Below are positions 35,357 through 44,663 of a stretch of DNA of 64,000 bases, piece after piece. Numbering within the stretch: position 1 is the first letter of the stretch; each line of letters begins with the position of its first letter. The stretch comes from Ekhidna sp051379705 (GTDB lineage Bacteria; Bacteroidota; Bacteroidia; Cytophagales; Cyclobacteriaceae). The stretch lies in contig NZ_CP179868.1 in the NCBI RefSeq assembly GCF_051379705.1, forward strand, positions 186,001 to 250,000, written 5' to 3'. The notes beneath the pieces were generated by a model. The model did no database searches. It worked only from the letters and a program-made list of their open reading frames with translations, and was not told the origin of the DNA. The translations under genes were made by a program, and so were the position numbers.

Positions 35357-36415
35357 TCATTGTGCCAGTTTGCTTTTTGCAAAACCCAGTCGATAGTTGG
35401 CGAATCCTTTGGCTCGGTCAGGCGCCAGTCTTAAGGCCTCTTCGAAATAGGGAATGGCTTTGGCATACTCGTCCTTTGTCATGTAATAGTTGGCAAAACC
35501 TAGTTGTGTAAACCAGTCGTCCGGGTTCTGTTTCAGGTTTAATTTCAAGATGCGCATCGATTCTTTGGGTTCATCTTCATTGTTTAGTTTCATGGCATAG
35601 GAAAATAGCTCATTGCCGGTAGCCGATGCTAATGCTTCTTCCGTTAGCTTTTTTGCGGCTTTTTTGTCTCCACTCATTCGGAGTAAGTCCGCTTTCAATA
35701 AGCTATTGCTCAGGTTCTGCTTCAACTCGATGGATTCATTTACCAATTGCATGGCTTCCTCAGTTTTTGAAGAATCACTTTTTAGAAGGACTGATGCAGC
35801 AACGTAGAGATGGGTAGCATTTTTGTCCTCGATCTTTTCCAGATCCGCGAGGATGTTCTTGTCCACATTCGTGGAGATGTCAAAGGAAACCTGGGTCGTT
35901 TCCCAACGAAGGTTTAGCGTCACCATATCCGGTTTAGCATCAGCGAACGAGTAGCTCAGCAAATCCTGCATGGGAATGTTTTGAGGCTTCACCTTCACGC
36001 GCAAGGCGTCTTCATCGGCGGTATAGCTAAAGCTGCCCCAATCCTGATATCGATTTGAAAAGGTGAGCGTCCATTCGTCTTCTGAGACAAAAATGTGAAA
36101 CCCGTACGTGCCCGCAGGCAGCATTTGACCATTGATCTCGACATCATGTGAAAAGCTGATGGTGGTGTTCTCATTCGCTCCTGCACGCCACGGATGATCT
36201 TTGCCATTGATCTTTTCATCGTAGGGAACAATTCCGCCAAAAATTTCACGATCCTTCGCCAGCGGAGCGTGATAAACAACCTCAATATCTGTTGTTCCAA
36301 TGCGTTGAAACACTTTAGCCATTTGACTGGGACGGGTAAATAAAACAGGGTTTTGAGCGACCAGATTGAAACTACCCAGCACCAAAATACAGAAGCCTAA
36401 TCTTATACTTTTCAT
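35357..36415 (-). CDS. DUF2911 domain protein with TPRs, exported
   Basis: A 352-residue protein with a signal peptide (cleavage after FNLVAQ). Residues about 25-170 are a DUF2911 domain (IEVVYHAPLAKDREIFGGIVPYDE ... WRAGANENTTISFSHDVEINGQMLPAGTYGFHI). The C-terminal half has helical repeats including TPRs (MLIL-type KESMRILKLNLKQNPDDW; AKAIPYFEEALRLAPDRAKG). DUF2911 proteins are common in Bacteroidota and of unknown function. Position suggests co-transcription with the kinase-regulator pair downstream. Confidence 0.88.
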   Translation of the reverse strand: MKSIRLGFCILVLGSFNLVAQNPVLFTRPSQMAKVFQRIGTTDIEVVYHAPLAKDREIFGGIVPYDEKINGKDHPWRAGANENTTISFSHDVEINGQMLPAGTYGFHIFVSEDEWTLTFSNRYQDWGSFSYTADEDALRVKVKPQNIPMQDLLSYSFADAKPDMVTLNLRWETTQVSFDISTNVDKNILADLEKIEDKNATHLYVAASVLLKSDSSKTEEAMQLVNESIELKQNLSNSLLKADLLRMSGDKKAAKKLTEEALASATGNELFSYAMKLNNEDEPKESMRILKLNLKQNPDDWFTQLGFANYYMTKDEYAKAIPYFEEALRLAPDRAKGFANYRLGFAKSKLAQ

Positions 36416-36593
36416 AGCTTATAATGAGTTTTTCAGGTAATTACGGGGATTGCGGGAACACCTGCCCAGACTTTGCAGTCAAGTTGTTTTTTCCTGCAGG
36501 CAAATTGCAACGGGTCTGATATTTCGGCCTCTTTTGCCATTGTTGACAGGAGGGGAGGTGATAGGCACTGCACCTTTCTTATTGGTAAGGAGT

Positions 36594-37292
36594 TTACATC
36601 CACTTCGCTTTTAAGCGCTTATACTTGGTTCTTCCAATAGGAAGGCATTCTCCATCTTTTAGCTCAGCTGTATACACGCTTCCAGATGCCACCTTAATTT
36701 CCTTTATCTCCGACATCTTCACAAGGTAAGATTTATGAATCCGCTCAAAAGTATGTGACAATAGCTGTTCCAGCTTTTCGAGTGATTTATCATGGAGTTC
36801 TTTTGTTCCATTGGAAAGAAAGAGTTCGGTATAGGCGCCAGCTCCTTTTACATAGCGTAAATCTTCAATAGGTATAAGATGTATCCGGCCTCTTTTCTTA
36901 ATTGCCAAAAGCTTAGTCTGATCGTTGGCTAATTTTTCTTTGGTAAACATCCGATTAAAAGCCTGCTCCAATCGGTCTTGGTTGAAAGGCTTAGGGACAA
37001 AATCCAACACTCCATATTCAAAAGCAGCAAGTGCCTGATCTTTGTTGGCGGAAATGATGATGGTGTGAAATGATTCGGCAACCGCTGAGCTGAGCAAGTC
37101 AAAACCATCGTCACCGTTGAGGTTCAAATCCAAGAGAACCAGATCCAGAGAGTTGCTTTCAATGAATCCCAACGCCTCTTGCAGTGTGTTAATATGGGTG
37201 AGCGATTGGATGGAATTACCAAAAATATCACGAGTCATTCGTTCTATTCTCTTGGCAATTCTTGCTTCATCCTCAACGATTAAAATGTTCAT
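36594..37292 (-). CDS. LytTR-family response regulator, second system
   Basis: A 232-residue regulator with receiver residues E7-D8, phosphorylation site D55 in LVLLDLNLNGDDG and lysine in DFVPKPF, then a LytTR domain (IHLIPIEDLRYVKGAGAYTELFLSNGTKELHDKSL ... FERIHKSYLVKMSEIKEIKV). It starts 4 nt after the stop of its kinase gene. It differs enough from the regulator at 33.4 kb to be a separate system and not a recent duplicate. Confidence 0.94.
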   Translation of the reverse strand: MNILIVEDEARIAKRIERMTRDIFGNSIQSLTHINTLQEALGFIESNSLDLVLLDLNLNGDDGFDLLSSAVAESFHTIIISANKDQALAAFEYGVLDFVPKPFNQDRLEQAFNRMFTKEKLANDQTKLLAIKKRGRIHLIPIEDLRYVKGAGAYTELFLSNGTKELHDKSLEKLEQLLSHTFERIHKSYLVKMSEIKEIKVASGSVYTAELKDGECLPIGRTKYKRLKAKWM

Positions 37293-37296
37293 TTCC

Positions 37297-38982
37297 TCAG
37301 GAATAGATTTTTAGTGTGTTTTTCCAACCATGAGCTGCTTGCTCGGAGGTAAGATCCCATTTCGAACCATAGCTTTCTGTCAACCTGGCCTTTATGTATT
37401 TCAGCCCGGTACCTTCTTCTTTGGTATTTGTTCCCTGCACAACGGCAGCAAATGTCAAAAAGGTATAACGCTTGTATTCATTACTCGATTCAAAAATCAG
37501 TTTAAACTTGATGCTGTTGTCTTCCAAGGGCAGGCTGTGGGTAATTCCGTTTTCTAAGAGCGTATGAAGAATAGCAGGTGGTATTTTTTCCTCCGGGTCG
37601 ATACCTTCTTCTTCCCATGAATAGTCTATTTCTTTCCGGTATTCCATGATCTCAAGGTGTGTTTGACAAAGCGCTATTTCTTGAGAAATAGGGATCAATG
37701 TTTCATTTTCAATCTTATTAAAAAGGTCGAACTCTTTCGCCAATGCTTCGATGAATTGAACACCTTTCTTTGGTGATTCTTCCACCCAATCCATCAGTGA
37801 GGTCAACGTATTCATTAGGAAATGTGGCTGAATGTTCTTCTTCAATAGTTCCAATCGCAGGCGTGTAGATTGAAGCAATGTGTTTTCATATGCCAATCGC
37901 TGTTCTTTGATGTTAAGGGCTAGTAGATACAGCATACCTAGTAGAATAAGTCCCAACCCAGTGTACATACTTATGACAAATCCAGAGGCAAGAAATACCA
38001 CAACCGACAAAAGTAAAGTGACTAGAACAAGACGCGCTCCCCTGACATTTTTATAAGCCCCGTGTGCTACTATGCCAAAGGAGAAAATCCACATACTCAG
38101 CACCATGCCAACTGTTTTGAAATCAAAAGCATGATTACCTATAAGCCAAAAAATAATGAGTAATACCGCGTATAGAATTAACAACAATCTGCGCCCGGAA
38201 TAAGGAAATTGAATGGAGAAATAGTAAGGAATCAAAAATGAAATACCCAACAAAAATGAGTTAAGGATTTGCAATCGTATGACGTGAACACTGTAATGAA
38301 TGGATATGTAATCTCTACTAAATGCAGTTAGCACAAGTGCGAAAATGAGAAAGCAGCAAACACTAAAAATAAGGGTGGGATATTCTTTTCTGTTGTTTAG
38401 GAATAGAAAAAGGAAATAGATGGATACGATAAGAAAAGTTCCTGCGAAGACATGCATGTAAGAAGTTTTGATGAGCATGTCGGTAAGCAAATCTTCATAA
38501 TCAGCAATTTCGAGTTCATAGTACCCTACATGATCGGGGAAATAATAATTACTCAACCGTAACGCTAGCACATGTTCACCTTCAGTCGCCAAATGCGCAG
38601 GAATGCTGAATGTAATCCACAATTCACCCGCGGGAGGAAGCTCGGCTTCTTGTCCCGGATTCCCATTTTTTCCAATCATCACCCCATCCCAAAAGATTTC
38701 ATATTCTCCATAGGCATCTATTTGAAGGCCGTAGGGTCTAAGTTCCTCAGGAGCCTTTAGAATATCAATTCGGGTTCTGGACCAGAAAATCTCGCCTTCC
38801 GGAATGAGTTCTATCCTTCTTTCCCAATTGCTATCATTCAAGACCTTCTTCGCCCAACCTGGGTTGTCACCAATCTGGTATACCGTCTGATGCTCTTTGA
38901 AAACTTCAGGCGCTTGCGCACAAGAAGTTGACAGCAATGAAATACCTATCAAAAGTAAGGATGGCAGAGACCGCAAATTCAT
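37297..38982 (-). CDS. Sensor histidine kinase with periplasmic domain and seven-TM-like region
   Basis: A 561-residue kinase. A lipoprotein-like signal (LLLIGISLLSTSC) precedes a beta-rich extracellular domain (about 25-165; YGLQIDAYGEYEIFWDGVMIGKNG), in the manner of 7TMR-DISM receptors, followed by about seven TM helices (170-365), and a LytS-type kinase part with the H-box LLKKNIQPHFLMNTLTSLMDW and PPAILHTLLENGITHSL. The sensory domain binds small ligands in related proteins. Cognate regulator directly downstream. Confidence 0.9.
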   Translation of the reverse strand: MNLRSLPSLLLIGISLLSTSCAQAPEVFKEHQTVYQIGDNPGWAKKVLNDSNWERRIELIPEGEIFWSRTRIDILKAPEELRPYGLQIDAYGEYEIFWDGVMIGKNGNPGQEAELPPAGELWITFSIPAHLATEGEHVLALRLSNYYFPDHVGYYELEIADYEDLLTDMLIKTSYMHVFAGTFLIVSIYFLFLFLNNRKEYPTLIFSVCCFLIFALVLTAFSRDYISIHYSVHVIRLQILNSFLLGISFLIPYYFSIQFPYSGRRLLLILYAVLLIIFWLIGNHAFDFKTVGMVLSMWIFSFGIVAHGAYKNVRGARLVLVTLLLSVVVFLASGFVISMYTGLGLILLGMLYLLALNIKEQRLAYENTLLQSTRLRLELLKKNIQPHFLMNTLTSLMDWVEESPKKGVQFIEALAKEFDLFNKIENETLIPISQEIALCQTHLEIMEYRKEIDYSWEEEGIDPEEKIPPAILHTLLENGITHSLPLEDNSIKFKLIFESSNEYKRYTFLTFAAVVQGTNTKEEGTGLKYIKARLTESYGSKWDLTSEQAAHGWKNTLKIYS

Positions 38983-39035
38983 TTAAGCTGAGTTAAAGAT
39001 ATGTTCCAAAAATTTATTAAAACACCCCTATAGTC

Positions 39036-39078
39036 TCCTCAAGGGGACAATTCCCCCTTTGGAGGGGGTAGGGGGAGG
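39036..39078. repeat. G/C-run palindromic intergenic repeat
   Basis: Alternating runs of C and G, with CCCCCTTTGGAGGGGG at 39053-39068. From memory, related G/C-run repeats are frequent between Bacteroidota genes. It separates the divergent kinase and esterase genes. Confidence 0.5.
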
Positions 39079-39276
39079 TTTCTTGAAGTATTTACTTATT
39101 ATTTTTTTCTCGAACATCAATGTTTTAAACAAGCAAATTAACCTGATATCACTGGCTTTTCCAGTTGGGGCTGAGCAGTTCATTTAAGCATAGAGCAGTT
39201 CGCAAGTTAAACGAGGCAGATCAACAACTCTCGTCGATAGATTGAAGTATACACGCAAAACTGAAATCAAAAACCT

Positions 39277-40986
39277 ATGACCTGTTTACTCAAAAATTTG
39301 AATACTTCGAAAGCTAAAAACCTGTTCATTTTCCTGTTGATGACCATTGCGTCTTCGAATAGCATACTAGCTCAAGAGATGGGAAGTAAGGTGCATCAAC
39401 AAAGCCCAAATTTTGAATTATACAACACAAAAGTGATTCCGATAAAGGACACGCAAAATGACAGACAATATGAATTATATATAGAATTGCCCGAAAGCTA
39501 TTCGGAAAGCGAGAACACAAAACACCCGGTGATCTACTATACAGATGCCATATGGCACGTAGAAATGCTCTCTGGATCTGCTGAATACATTTTGGAAGAA
39601 GCCATTTTAGTAGGCATATCCTGGCAAAAAGATATCAATAAAGATCTGCTGGAAGAAAGAGGAGCGCATGTAAGCAGGTTTCGCGATTACACCGTACGCC
39701 CACATAGCAATCCGGAAATTCAGAACAAATACCAATTAGGGCAAGCAAGCAATCACCTGGAATTCATTTATACAGATGTAATACCCTATGTTGAAGAGCA
39801 TTACCGAACCGATCCCCAAAACAGAACCTATTTTGGTTATTCAGCGAGTGGTTTATTTGGAGCCTATATTTTATCATCCAGACCTGAGACCTTTAAGAAT
39901 TATCTAATTGGAAGTCCATCATTGCGAGGAAATATCCCGCATCTCACAGAGCTGATTGCTGATAAAAACTTGAAGGCGAATGTCTTCATTACCAATGGTT
40001 CCAAAGAGCAGGAATTAAAAGAGTATGTCAAGAAATTTGTCACCGTTCTTGAAAACAAGAATGACAAGACCTTTCGCTTAACCCATGAGGAGATCTCAGG
40101 CGATCATCAAACTGCCTTCCCGAGAATGGCAGTTAGTAGTGTAGGATGGCTTTCAGAATTAGATAAACCAGCTGCGGACTACTTTGGAGAAATCCCACCA
40201 GGCTTAACTCCTCAAGTTTTTGAACCTGAAATTGTCTCTCCGGAAGGGCTTTTTGAGGGCGGTAGCTTTTCACCAGATGGGAAGGAGTACTATTTCACGA
40301 GGAAAAATGGGAAATATGAAGAACGCACCTTTTTTGTCATTCGATATGAAAATGGTATTTGGGGAAACGAGTCCGAGACCGACTTAAAATGGCCCAAATT
40401 CTCCGCTGGAGCAGACACTTTATATCGCGGAAATAAATATAGAATTTTGACCGACACTGGTTGGTCGGAATACAAAAGCCTTGGAGCCCCTTTTTCGGAT
40501 AAGCACATTATGGGGATATCGTTTTCAGATAATGGAACTTCTTACTTTGATGAAATAGAATTTGATGAAAATGGAAAACCTGATACCGTAGGAGCTATCA
40601 GTTATTCCCGCCTCATAAACGGGAAATATGAACCTCGCCAAAAATTAGGTAAGGAGATCAACACCGGAACATGGATTGCACATCCGCACATTGCACAGGA
40701 TGAATCTTATTTGATATGGGATGTCAGAAGGGAAGACGGATATGGTGGATCTGATATCTACATTAGTTTTCGAGCCGAAGATGGCTCCTGGCTACCCGCA
40801 ATGAACATGGGAGATAAGATCAACACCTCATTAAGCGAAAGTGGTGCGCGGGTGTCAGACGATGGGAAATACCTGTTTTTTACGAGGGGAGAGTGGGAAA
40901 TTAAAGAAGATGGAAGTGAAAATTGGGTAGGCAAGCCTTATTGGGTGGATGCTCAGATTATTGAGGACCTTAGACCGAAAGAATAA
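39277..40986 (+). CDS. Exported esterase fused to PD40-type beta-propeller
   Basis: A 569-residue protein with a signal peptide (cleavage near NSILAQ). Residues about 45-300 are an esterase-D-like alpha/beta hydrolase (HPVIYYTDAIWHVEMLSGSA; nucleophile elbow GYSASGLFGAY; a late GDHQTAFPRMA with the catalytic His). From about 305 a TolB/PD40 half-propeller follows (GEIPPGLTPQVFEPEIVSPEGLFEGGSFSPDGKEYYFTR ... YLIWDVRREDGYGGSDIYISFR). The propeller is similar to the two proteins encoded next, which lack the esterase. Possible role in cleaving acylated sugars or siderophores; the substrate is unknown. Confidence 0.85.
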   Translation: MTCLLKNLNTSKAKNLFIFLLMTIASSNSILAQEMGSKVHQQSPNFELYNTKVIPIKDTQNDRQYELYIELPESYSESENTKHPVIYYTDAIWHVEMLSGSAEYILEEAILVGISWQKDINKDLLEERGAHVSRFRDYTVRPHSNPEIQNKYQLGQASNHLEFIYTDVIPYVEEHYRTDPQNRTYFGYSASGLFGAYILSSRPETFKNYLIGSPSLRGNIPHLTELIADKNLKANVFITNGSKEQELKEYVKKFVTVLENKNDKTFRLTHEEISGDHQTAFPRMAVSSVGWLSELDKPAADYFGEIPPGLTPQVFEPEIVSPEGLFEGGSFSPDGKEYYFTRKNGKYEERTFFVIRYENGIWGNESETDLKWPKFSAGADTLYRGNKYRILTDTGWSEYKSLGAPFSDKHIMGISFSDNGTSYFDEIEFDENGKPDTVGAISYSRLINGKYEPRQKLGKEINTGTWIAHPHIAQDESYLIWDVRREDGYGGSDIYISFRAEDGSWLPAMNMGDKINTSLSESGARVSDDGKYLFFTRGEWEIKEDGSENWVGKPYWVDAQIIEDLRPKE

Positions 40987-40990
40987 CAAA

Positions 40991-41908
40991 ATGAACAAAT
41001 ACTATTTCCTTTTAATACTTGCATTGGGTGTCTTTCTAACTGCTTGCCGAACTAAAAGTCAGGACTCAAAAACAAGTGATTCACCAATTTCAGAAACCAC
41101 CTATTTGGGACAAAAGCCACCAGGCCTAATTCCAGAAGTTTTTGCACCTGATTTTTTTTCAATCAATGGAAAGAATGCACAGGGGATATCTTTTGCTCCC
41201 GATTTAGACGAATTATATTTTTCGGCAAGTGAAAAAGATGATGAAACATCTATCTATTTCTCAAAACTCAAAGACAATAAATGGACGCCCATTAAAAGAG
41301 CAAATTTTACTAATGGGACAAAAAATGAGGAATTATATCCATTCGTTAGTCCTGATGACAAAAGGATTTACTTCACAGCGCTAGACTCAATTTTTACAGA
41401 TGAGAAAATTTGGTATGTAAACCGTTTCGAGGATTCTTGGAGTGATGCAGTACAACTTGATTCACCTATCAATGATGACATAGTTTTTTACATCAATCAA
41501 GCTAAAAACGGCGATCTTTTTTACACAAGTATTTCACAAGGAAAAATGTACAATGCACCGAACAAAAACGGTGAATTTCCCGAGGTACAGGAAGTTGAAA
41601 TTGAATTTGGTCATCACGGGTTTATTTCTCCATCTCAAGATTATTTGCTGGTATACAAGCGAATCAAAGAAAACGAACAAAGAAACGATCATGATATTTA
41701 TGTCTGCTTTAAGGATAAAGATGGGACATGGACAAACCCGATTAACCTTGGAGATCCAGTAAATACAAGTGCCAATGAGGCCGCTCCGAGCATCACTCCA
41801 GATGGAAAATATCTCTTTTTTAGTAGATCAGCTTCCGAAGGTGATTCGTCAAATATCTATTGGGTGAGCACGGAGGTTTTTGAAAGGCTGAAACCGAATG
41901 ACTTATGA
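40991..41908 (+). CDS. PD40-repeat lipoprotein
   Basis: A 305-residue lipoprotein; the ATG at 40991 gives a clean signal with lipobox LTAC, starting 4 nt after the previous stop (the frame is open further up to 40949, inside the esterase gene). The body is a PD40 propeller: FAPDLDELYFSASEKDDE, YPFVSPDDKRIYFTA, PSITPDGKYLFFSRSA. It probably forms an operon with the esterase-propeller gene. Confidence 0.82.
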   Translation: MNKYYFLLILALGVFLTACRTKSQDSKTSDSPISETTYLGQKPPGLIPEVFAPDFFSINGKNAQGISFAPDLDELYFSASEKDDETSIYFSKLKDNKWTPIKRANFTNGTKNEELYPFVSPDDKRIYFTALDSIFTDEKIWYVNRFEDSWSDAVQLDSPINDDIVFYINQAKNGDLFYTSISQGKMYNAPNKNGEFPEVQEVEIEFGHHGFISPSQDYLLVYKRIKENEQRNDHDIYVCFKDKDGTWTNPINLGDPVNTSANEAAPSITPDGKYLFFSRSASEGDSSNIYWVSTEVFERLKPNDL

Positions 41909-41975
41909 TCAATACGAAGCATAGAACTTGGTCTGTCAGGTTTCGCATTAGTCTTTGAAAACAAACACGATACAC

Positions 41976-42866
41976 ATGAAAATCACAATACTGATATTGA
42001 TAGGCGCTTTAACACTCAATACTTCCTTTGCACAAGAAAACATGGAGGCCAATTTTAGCTTTCCAGTTTTAGAAGGCCCGTATATGGGGCAGGAGCCACC
42101 GGGCCTTATTGCAGAACCCTTTGCGCCAGGTATTATTTCCAAAGAAGGGTGGGAGATAGAGGGCATGTTCGCGCCGGGCATGAAGGAGTTTTACTTTACG
42201 ACAAGGAAGGCAAAAGGCACACCTATAACTGTTATTGGCTTTCGTATGGAAAACAATGTTTGGAGTAAATACACAGAATTTAAGCGAATAGGTGAAATAT
42301 CATTTTCCCCTGATGGGTCACGGATGCACATGGCGGAGGGCTACAAAGATCGCATGGATGATGGCTGGTCAGAACGCAAAAGCCTTGGCTCCATGTTTGA
42401 TCGAGAAGACTGGGGTATTATGCGTTTGACTGCATCTGAAAAAGGCACCTATGTTTTTGACGACTATAAAAGTGGTGATGTGATTCGCATGTCAAGGCTG
42501 AATGACGGCACGCGACAAGCTCCAGAAATCATGGGGCCAATTGTGAACACAGGAGAATGGACTGCACATCCATTTATTGCGCCAGACGAAAGTTATCTGA
42601 TTTGGGATAGTGAACGAGAAGGAGGCTATGGAGACTCTGATCTGTATATCAGTTTTCGACAAGAAGATGGCTCATGGGGAAAAGCTATCAACATGGGTGA
42701 TAAGGTCAACTCCGACAAATGGGATGCTTTTGCCAGTGTCACATCAGACGGCAAATACATACTCTTTAACAGACGTATTGATGACGGGAGTGATGACAAC
42801 AATATGGATGTAGATATCTACTGGGTAGATGCTCAGATTATTGAGGCACTCAGACCTCAGGAATAA
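41976..42866 (+). CDS. PD40-repeat exported protein
   Basis: A 296-residue protein starting at the ATG at 41976, which opens a standard signal peptide (MKITILILIGALTLNTSFAQ); an upstream in-frame TTG would add seven odd residues. The mature part closely resembles the C-terminal half of the esterase fusion: YMGQEPPGLIAEPFAPGIIS, GEISFSPDGSRMHM, ESYLIWDSEREGGYGDSDLYISFRQEDGSW and WVDAQIIEALRPQE, the same end as that protein. It looks like an in-situ duplication. Confidence 0.82.
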   Translation: MKITILILIGALTLNTSFAQENMEANFSFPVLEGPYMGQEPPGLIAEPFAPGIISKEGWEIEGMFAPGMKEFYFTTRKAKGTPITVIGFRMENNVWSKYTEFKRIGEISFSPDGSRMHMAEGYKDRMDDGWSERKSLGSMFDREDWGIMRLTASEKGTYVFDDYKSGDVIRMSRLNDGTRQAPEIMGPIVNTGEWTAHPFIAPDESYLIWDSEREGGYGDSDLYISFRQEDGSWGKAINMGDKVNSDKWDAFASVTSDGKYILFNRRIDDGSDDNNMDVDIYWVDAQIIEALRPQE

Positions 42867-42893
42867 CAACTAAAACTGACCACAAAAATCAAA

Positions 42894-43415
42894 CTACTCG
42901 CTTTTCACATACTCAATCTTACGGATGTGCCAGATGAAATTGGCCACTTTGGTTTCAACAACCACTTGATCACCGACTCTTTTTTCGAGTAAGGCTTTGG
43001 CCATCGGAGAATCCATGGATACATAATCTTTATTGCCGATCAATTCTTCATACCCTACAATGCGCAAGCGTTTCTTCATCTTCTTCTCCACATTTTCAAT
43101 TTCTACCCATGCGCCAAACATAACTTTGCCTTCCTGGTTGGGGTGATAATTAATCACTTTTAAGTCGTCAACACACTTACACAGATATCGAATACGATTA
43201 TCAATTTCTCGAAGACGTTTTTTGTTGTAATGGTAATCGGCATTTTCTGAACGATCTCCCAAACTTGCAGCCCATGAAACCTTAGCGGTAACGTCGGGAC
43301 GTTCAACTCGGGTAAGGTGATCATGTTCGTCCCTTATTTTTTGTAAGCCTTCGGGAGTAATCACTTGCGAGCGGATTATTTTTGGAAGTGTTGATTCTGG
43401 AATTTTCCGCCTCAT
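42894..43415 (-). CDS. GreA/GreB-type transcription elongation factor
   Basis: A 173-residue protein. An N-terminal coiled coil includes EGLQKIRDEHDHLTRVERPDVTAKVSWAASLGDRSENADYHYNKKRLREID, which has the acidic tip DRSENADY used by Gre factors to stimulate RNA cleavage by stalled polymerase. The C-terminal FKBP-like domain is GKVMFGAWVEIENVEKKMKKRLRIVGYEE ... SPMAKALLEKRVGDQVVVET. It fits the longer GreB-like branch. Confidence 0.9.
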   Translation of the reverse strand: MRRKIPESTLPKIIRSQVITPEGLQKIRDEHDHLTRVERPDVTAKVSWAASLGDRSENADYHYNKKRLREIDNRIRYLCKCVDDLKVINYHPNQEGKVMFGAWVEIENVEKKMKKRLRIVGYEELIGNKDYVSMDSPMAKALLEKRVGDQVVVETKVANFIWHIRKIEYVKSE

Positions 43416-43535
43416 AAGTCGATCTTATTTTGAAAACTTTCGCAAGATAATATATTGACGAATAGTTTATTTGCTGAGACCAATCAATAGATGTACTGAA
43501 TGCTAAATGCTGCGCATACGCTAATCACTAGTATT

Positions 43536-43704
43536 GTTATATAATGGCCTGCGTTATGTTAATATAGCTTCGGTTCAGGAATGGGATTAATAGTTAGCGG
43601 GCATTCGTTCTAGGAAGTAGTCATATCAATTTATTGAAGGAGTGGAGCACTCTTTTGACATTTTAGGCAGGAAGGAGGCTTGGGGGAATGGCAAATGTGT
43701 GCGG
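43536..43704 (+). repeat. Structured repeat family B, copy B1
   Basis: Begins GTTATATAATGGCCTGCG then TTATGTTAA, and ends with a stem: GCACTCTTTTGACAT (43647-43661) pairs with ATGGCAAATGTGTGC (43688-43702). Same orientation as copy B2, 0.9 kb away, with the parDE module in between. Confidence 0.7.
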
Positions 43705-43799
43705 AATAATAAGAGTTTATAATTGTTCTTTGTTTTGGCATTGTAAGCATTTAGTCTTATTATTACACCAATAGTATGATTATATAGACAATTTAAATT

Positions 43800-44057
43800 A
43801 TGGCTACAATTAGAAAAACAATAACTTTTACTGATCAGCAAGATAAATGGATTAAAGCCCAGATAACTGCTGGGGAATTCACAAATGATAGTGAATATCT
43901 GCGTCATCTTGTACGACAAGATCAGTCGAAAAACACCAAATTTTCTACATTAAAAGCTGCTATTGCAAAAGGTCTTGAAAGTGGAATAAGTGAAAGTACC
44001 ATCCCTGATATTATGAAAAAGGTAGAAGATAGAATGGAAGCGGATGGACGCCTATAA
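43800..44057 (+). CDS. ParD-like ribbon-helix-helix antitoxin
   Basis: An 85-residue protein with an N-terminal RHH fold (IRKTITFTDQQDKWIKAQITAGEFTNDSEYLRHLVRQDQ), matching the ParD/CC2985-type antitoxin, and a C-terminal toxin-binding helix. It neutralises the ParE-like toxin encoded by the overlapping downstream gene (14-bp overlap) and normally represses the operon. Confidence 0.9.
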   Translation: MATIRKTITFTDQQDKWIKAQITAGEFTNDSEYLRHLVRQDQSKNTKFSTLKAAIAKGLESGISESTIPDIMKKVEDRMEADGRL

Positions 44058-44337
44058 ACTCTCAAAAGAATGCGAGATCGATATTTCAGAAATATATGAA
44101 TATGGAATTGAGAAATTCGGATTAAATCAAGCACAAGAATACTTGATTGGTCTTCATGATCTTTTTCAAACATTAACAGAAAATTCCGGTATAGGAAGAG
44201 ATGCATCTGAGTTTTATTCATCTCTAAAGCGATTTGTCTACAAATCTCATATGATTTTTTACCTTCAGTCTGAAACAGGAATATTTATTGTAAGAACACT
44301 TAGTCAAAGTATGGATTACGAACGTCATTTGACGTAA
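44044..44337 (+). CDS. ParE-like toxin (RelE/ParE superfamily)
   Basis: A 97-residue toxin: YKLSKECEIDISEIYEYGIEKFGLNQAQEYLIGLHDLFQTLTENSGIGRD ... SLKRFVYKSHMIFYLQSETGIFIVRTLSQSMDYERHL. This is the full ParE pattern, including the SH-(M/V)-IFY strand and the final R-L-(S/H)-x-x-M-D. Chromosomal ParE proteins inhibit DNA gyrase. The pair is flanked by direct copies of repeat family B. Confidence 0.9.
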   Translation: MDAYKLSKECEIDISEIYEYGIEKFGLNQAQEYLIGLHDLFQTLTENSGIGRDASEFYSSLKRFVYKSHMIFYLQSETGIFIVRTLSQSMDYERHLT

Positions 44338-44415
44338 TGTTCATGATACTCAAAATATCAAAATTGATAATAATTCATAGTTGTCATTCGTTAAAGCATA
44401 TTTAAAATAACGCTT

Positions 44416-44652
44416 ATTATGCCAACACGAAGTGTTGCATAATGGCCTGCGTTATGTTAATATAGCTTCGGCGCCCGGCTAGGAGTTCAGGGCAGGCATT
44501 AATAGTTAGCGCAGGGATTCGTTCAAAGAAGTAGTCTTATCAATTTAGTGTAGGAGTGGAGCACTCTTTCGCCACTCCTGCCGAGTGAGGAATCACCATG
44601 CCGCAGTGAGAGATGTATTCCTAAGGGGAAGGAGAGTGGCAAATGTGTGCGG
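44416..44652 (+). repeat. Structured repeat family B, copy B2
   Basis: Starts with a hairpin (TTATGCCAACAC, GAA loop, GTGTTGCATAA), then GGCCTGCGTTATGTTAATATAGC as in B1 in two parts, and ends with the stem GCACTCTTTCGCCACTCC (44561-44578) against GGAGAGTGGCAAATGTGTGC (44631-44650). It lies just downstream of parDE. An extra palindromic CTCCTGCCGAGTGAGG region sits in the loop. Confidence 0.7.
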
Positions 44653-44663
44653 TTAAACACATG

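Noticed and set aside
36929..37114. Short ORF inside the second LytTR gene
   Set aside because: Overlaps the receiver domain in another frame with no independent support.
43536..44652. Calling the family-B copies true integron attC sites
   Set aside because: The openings do not fit the GTTRRRY/RYYYAAC core boxes convincingly and no integrase is in the window; kept only as a hypothesis.
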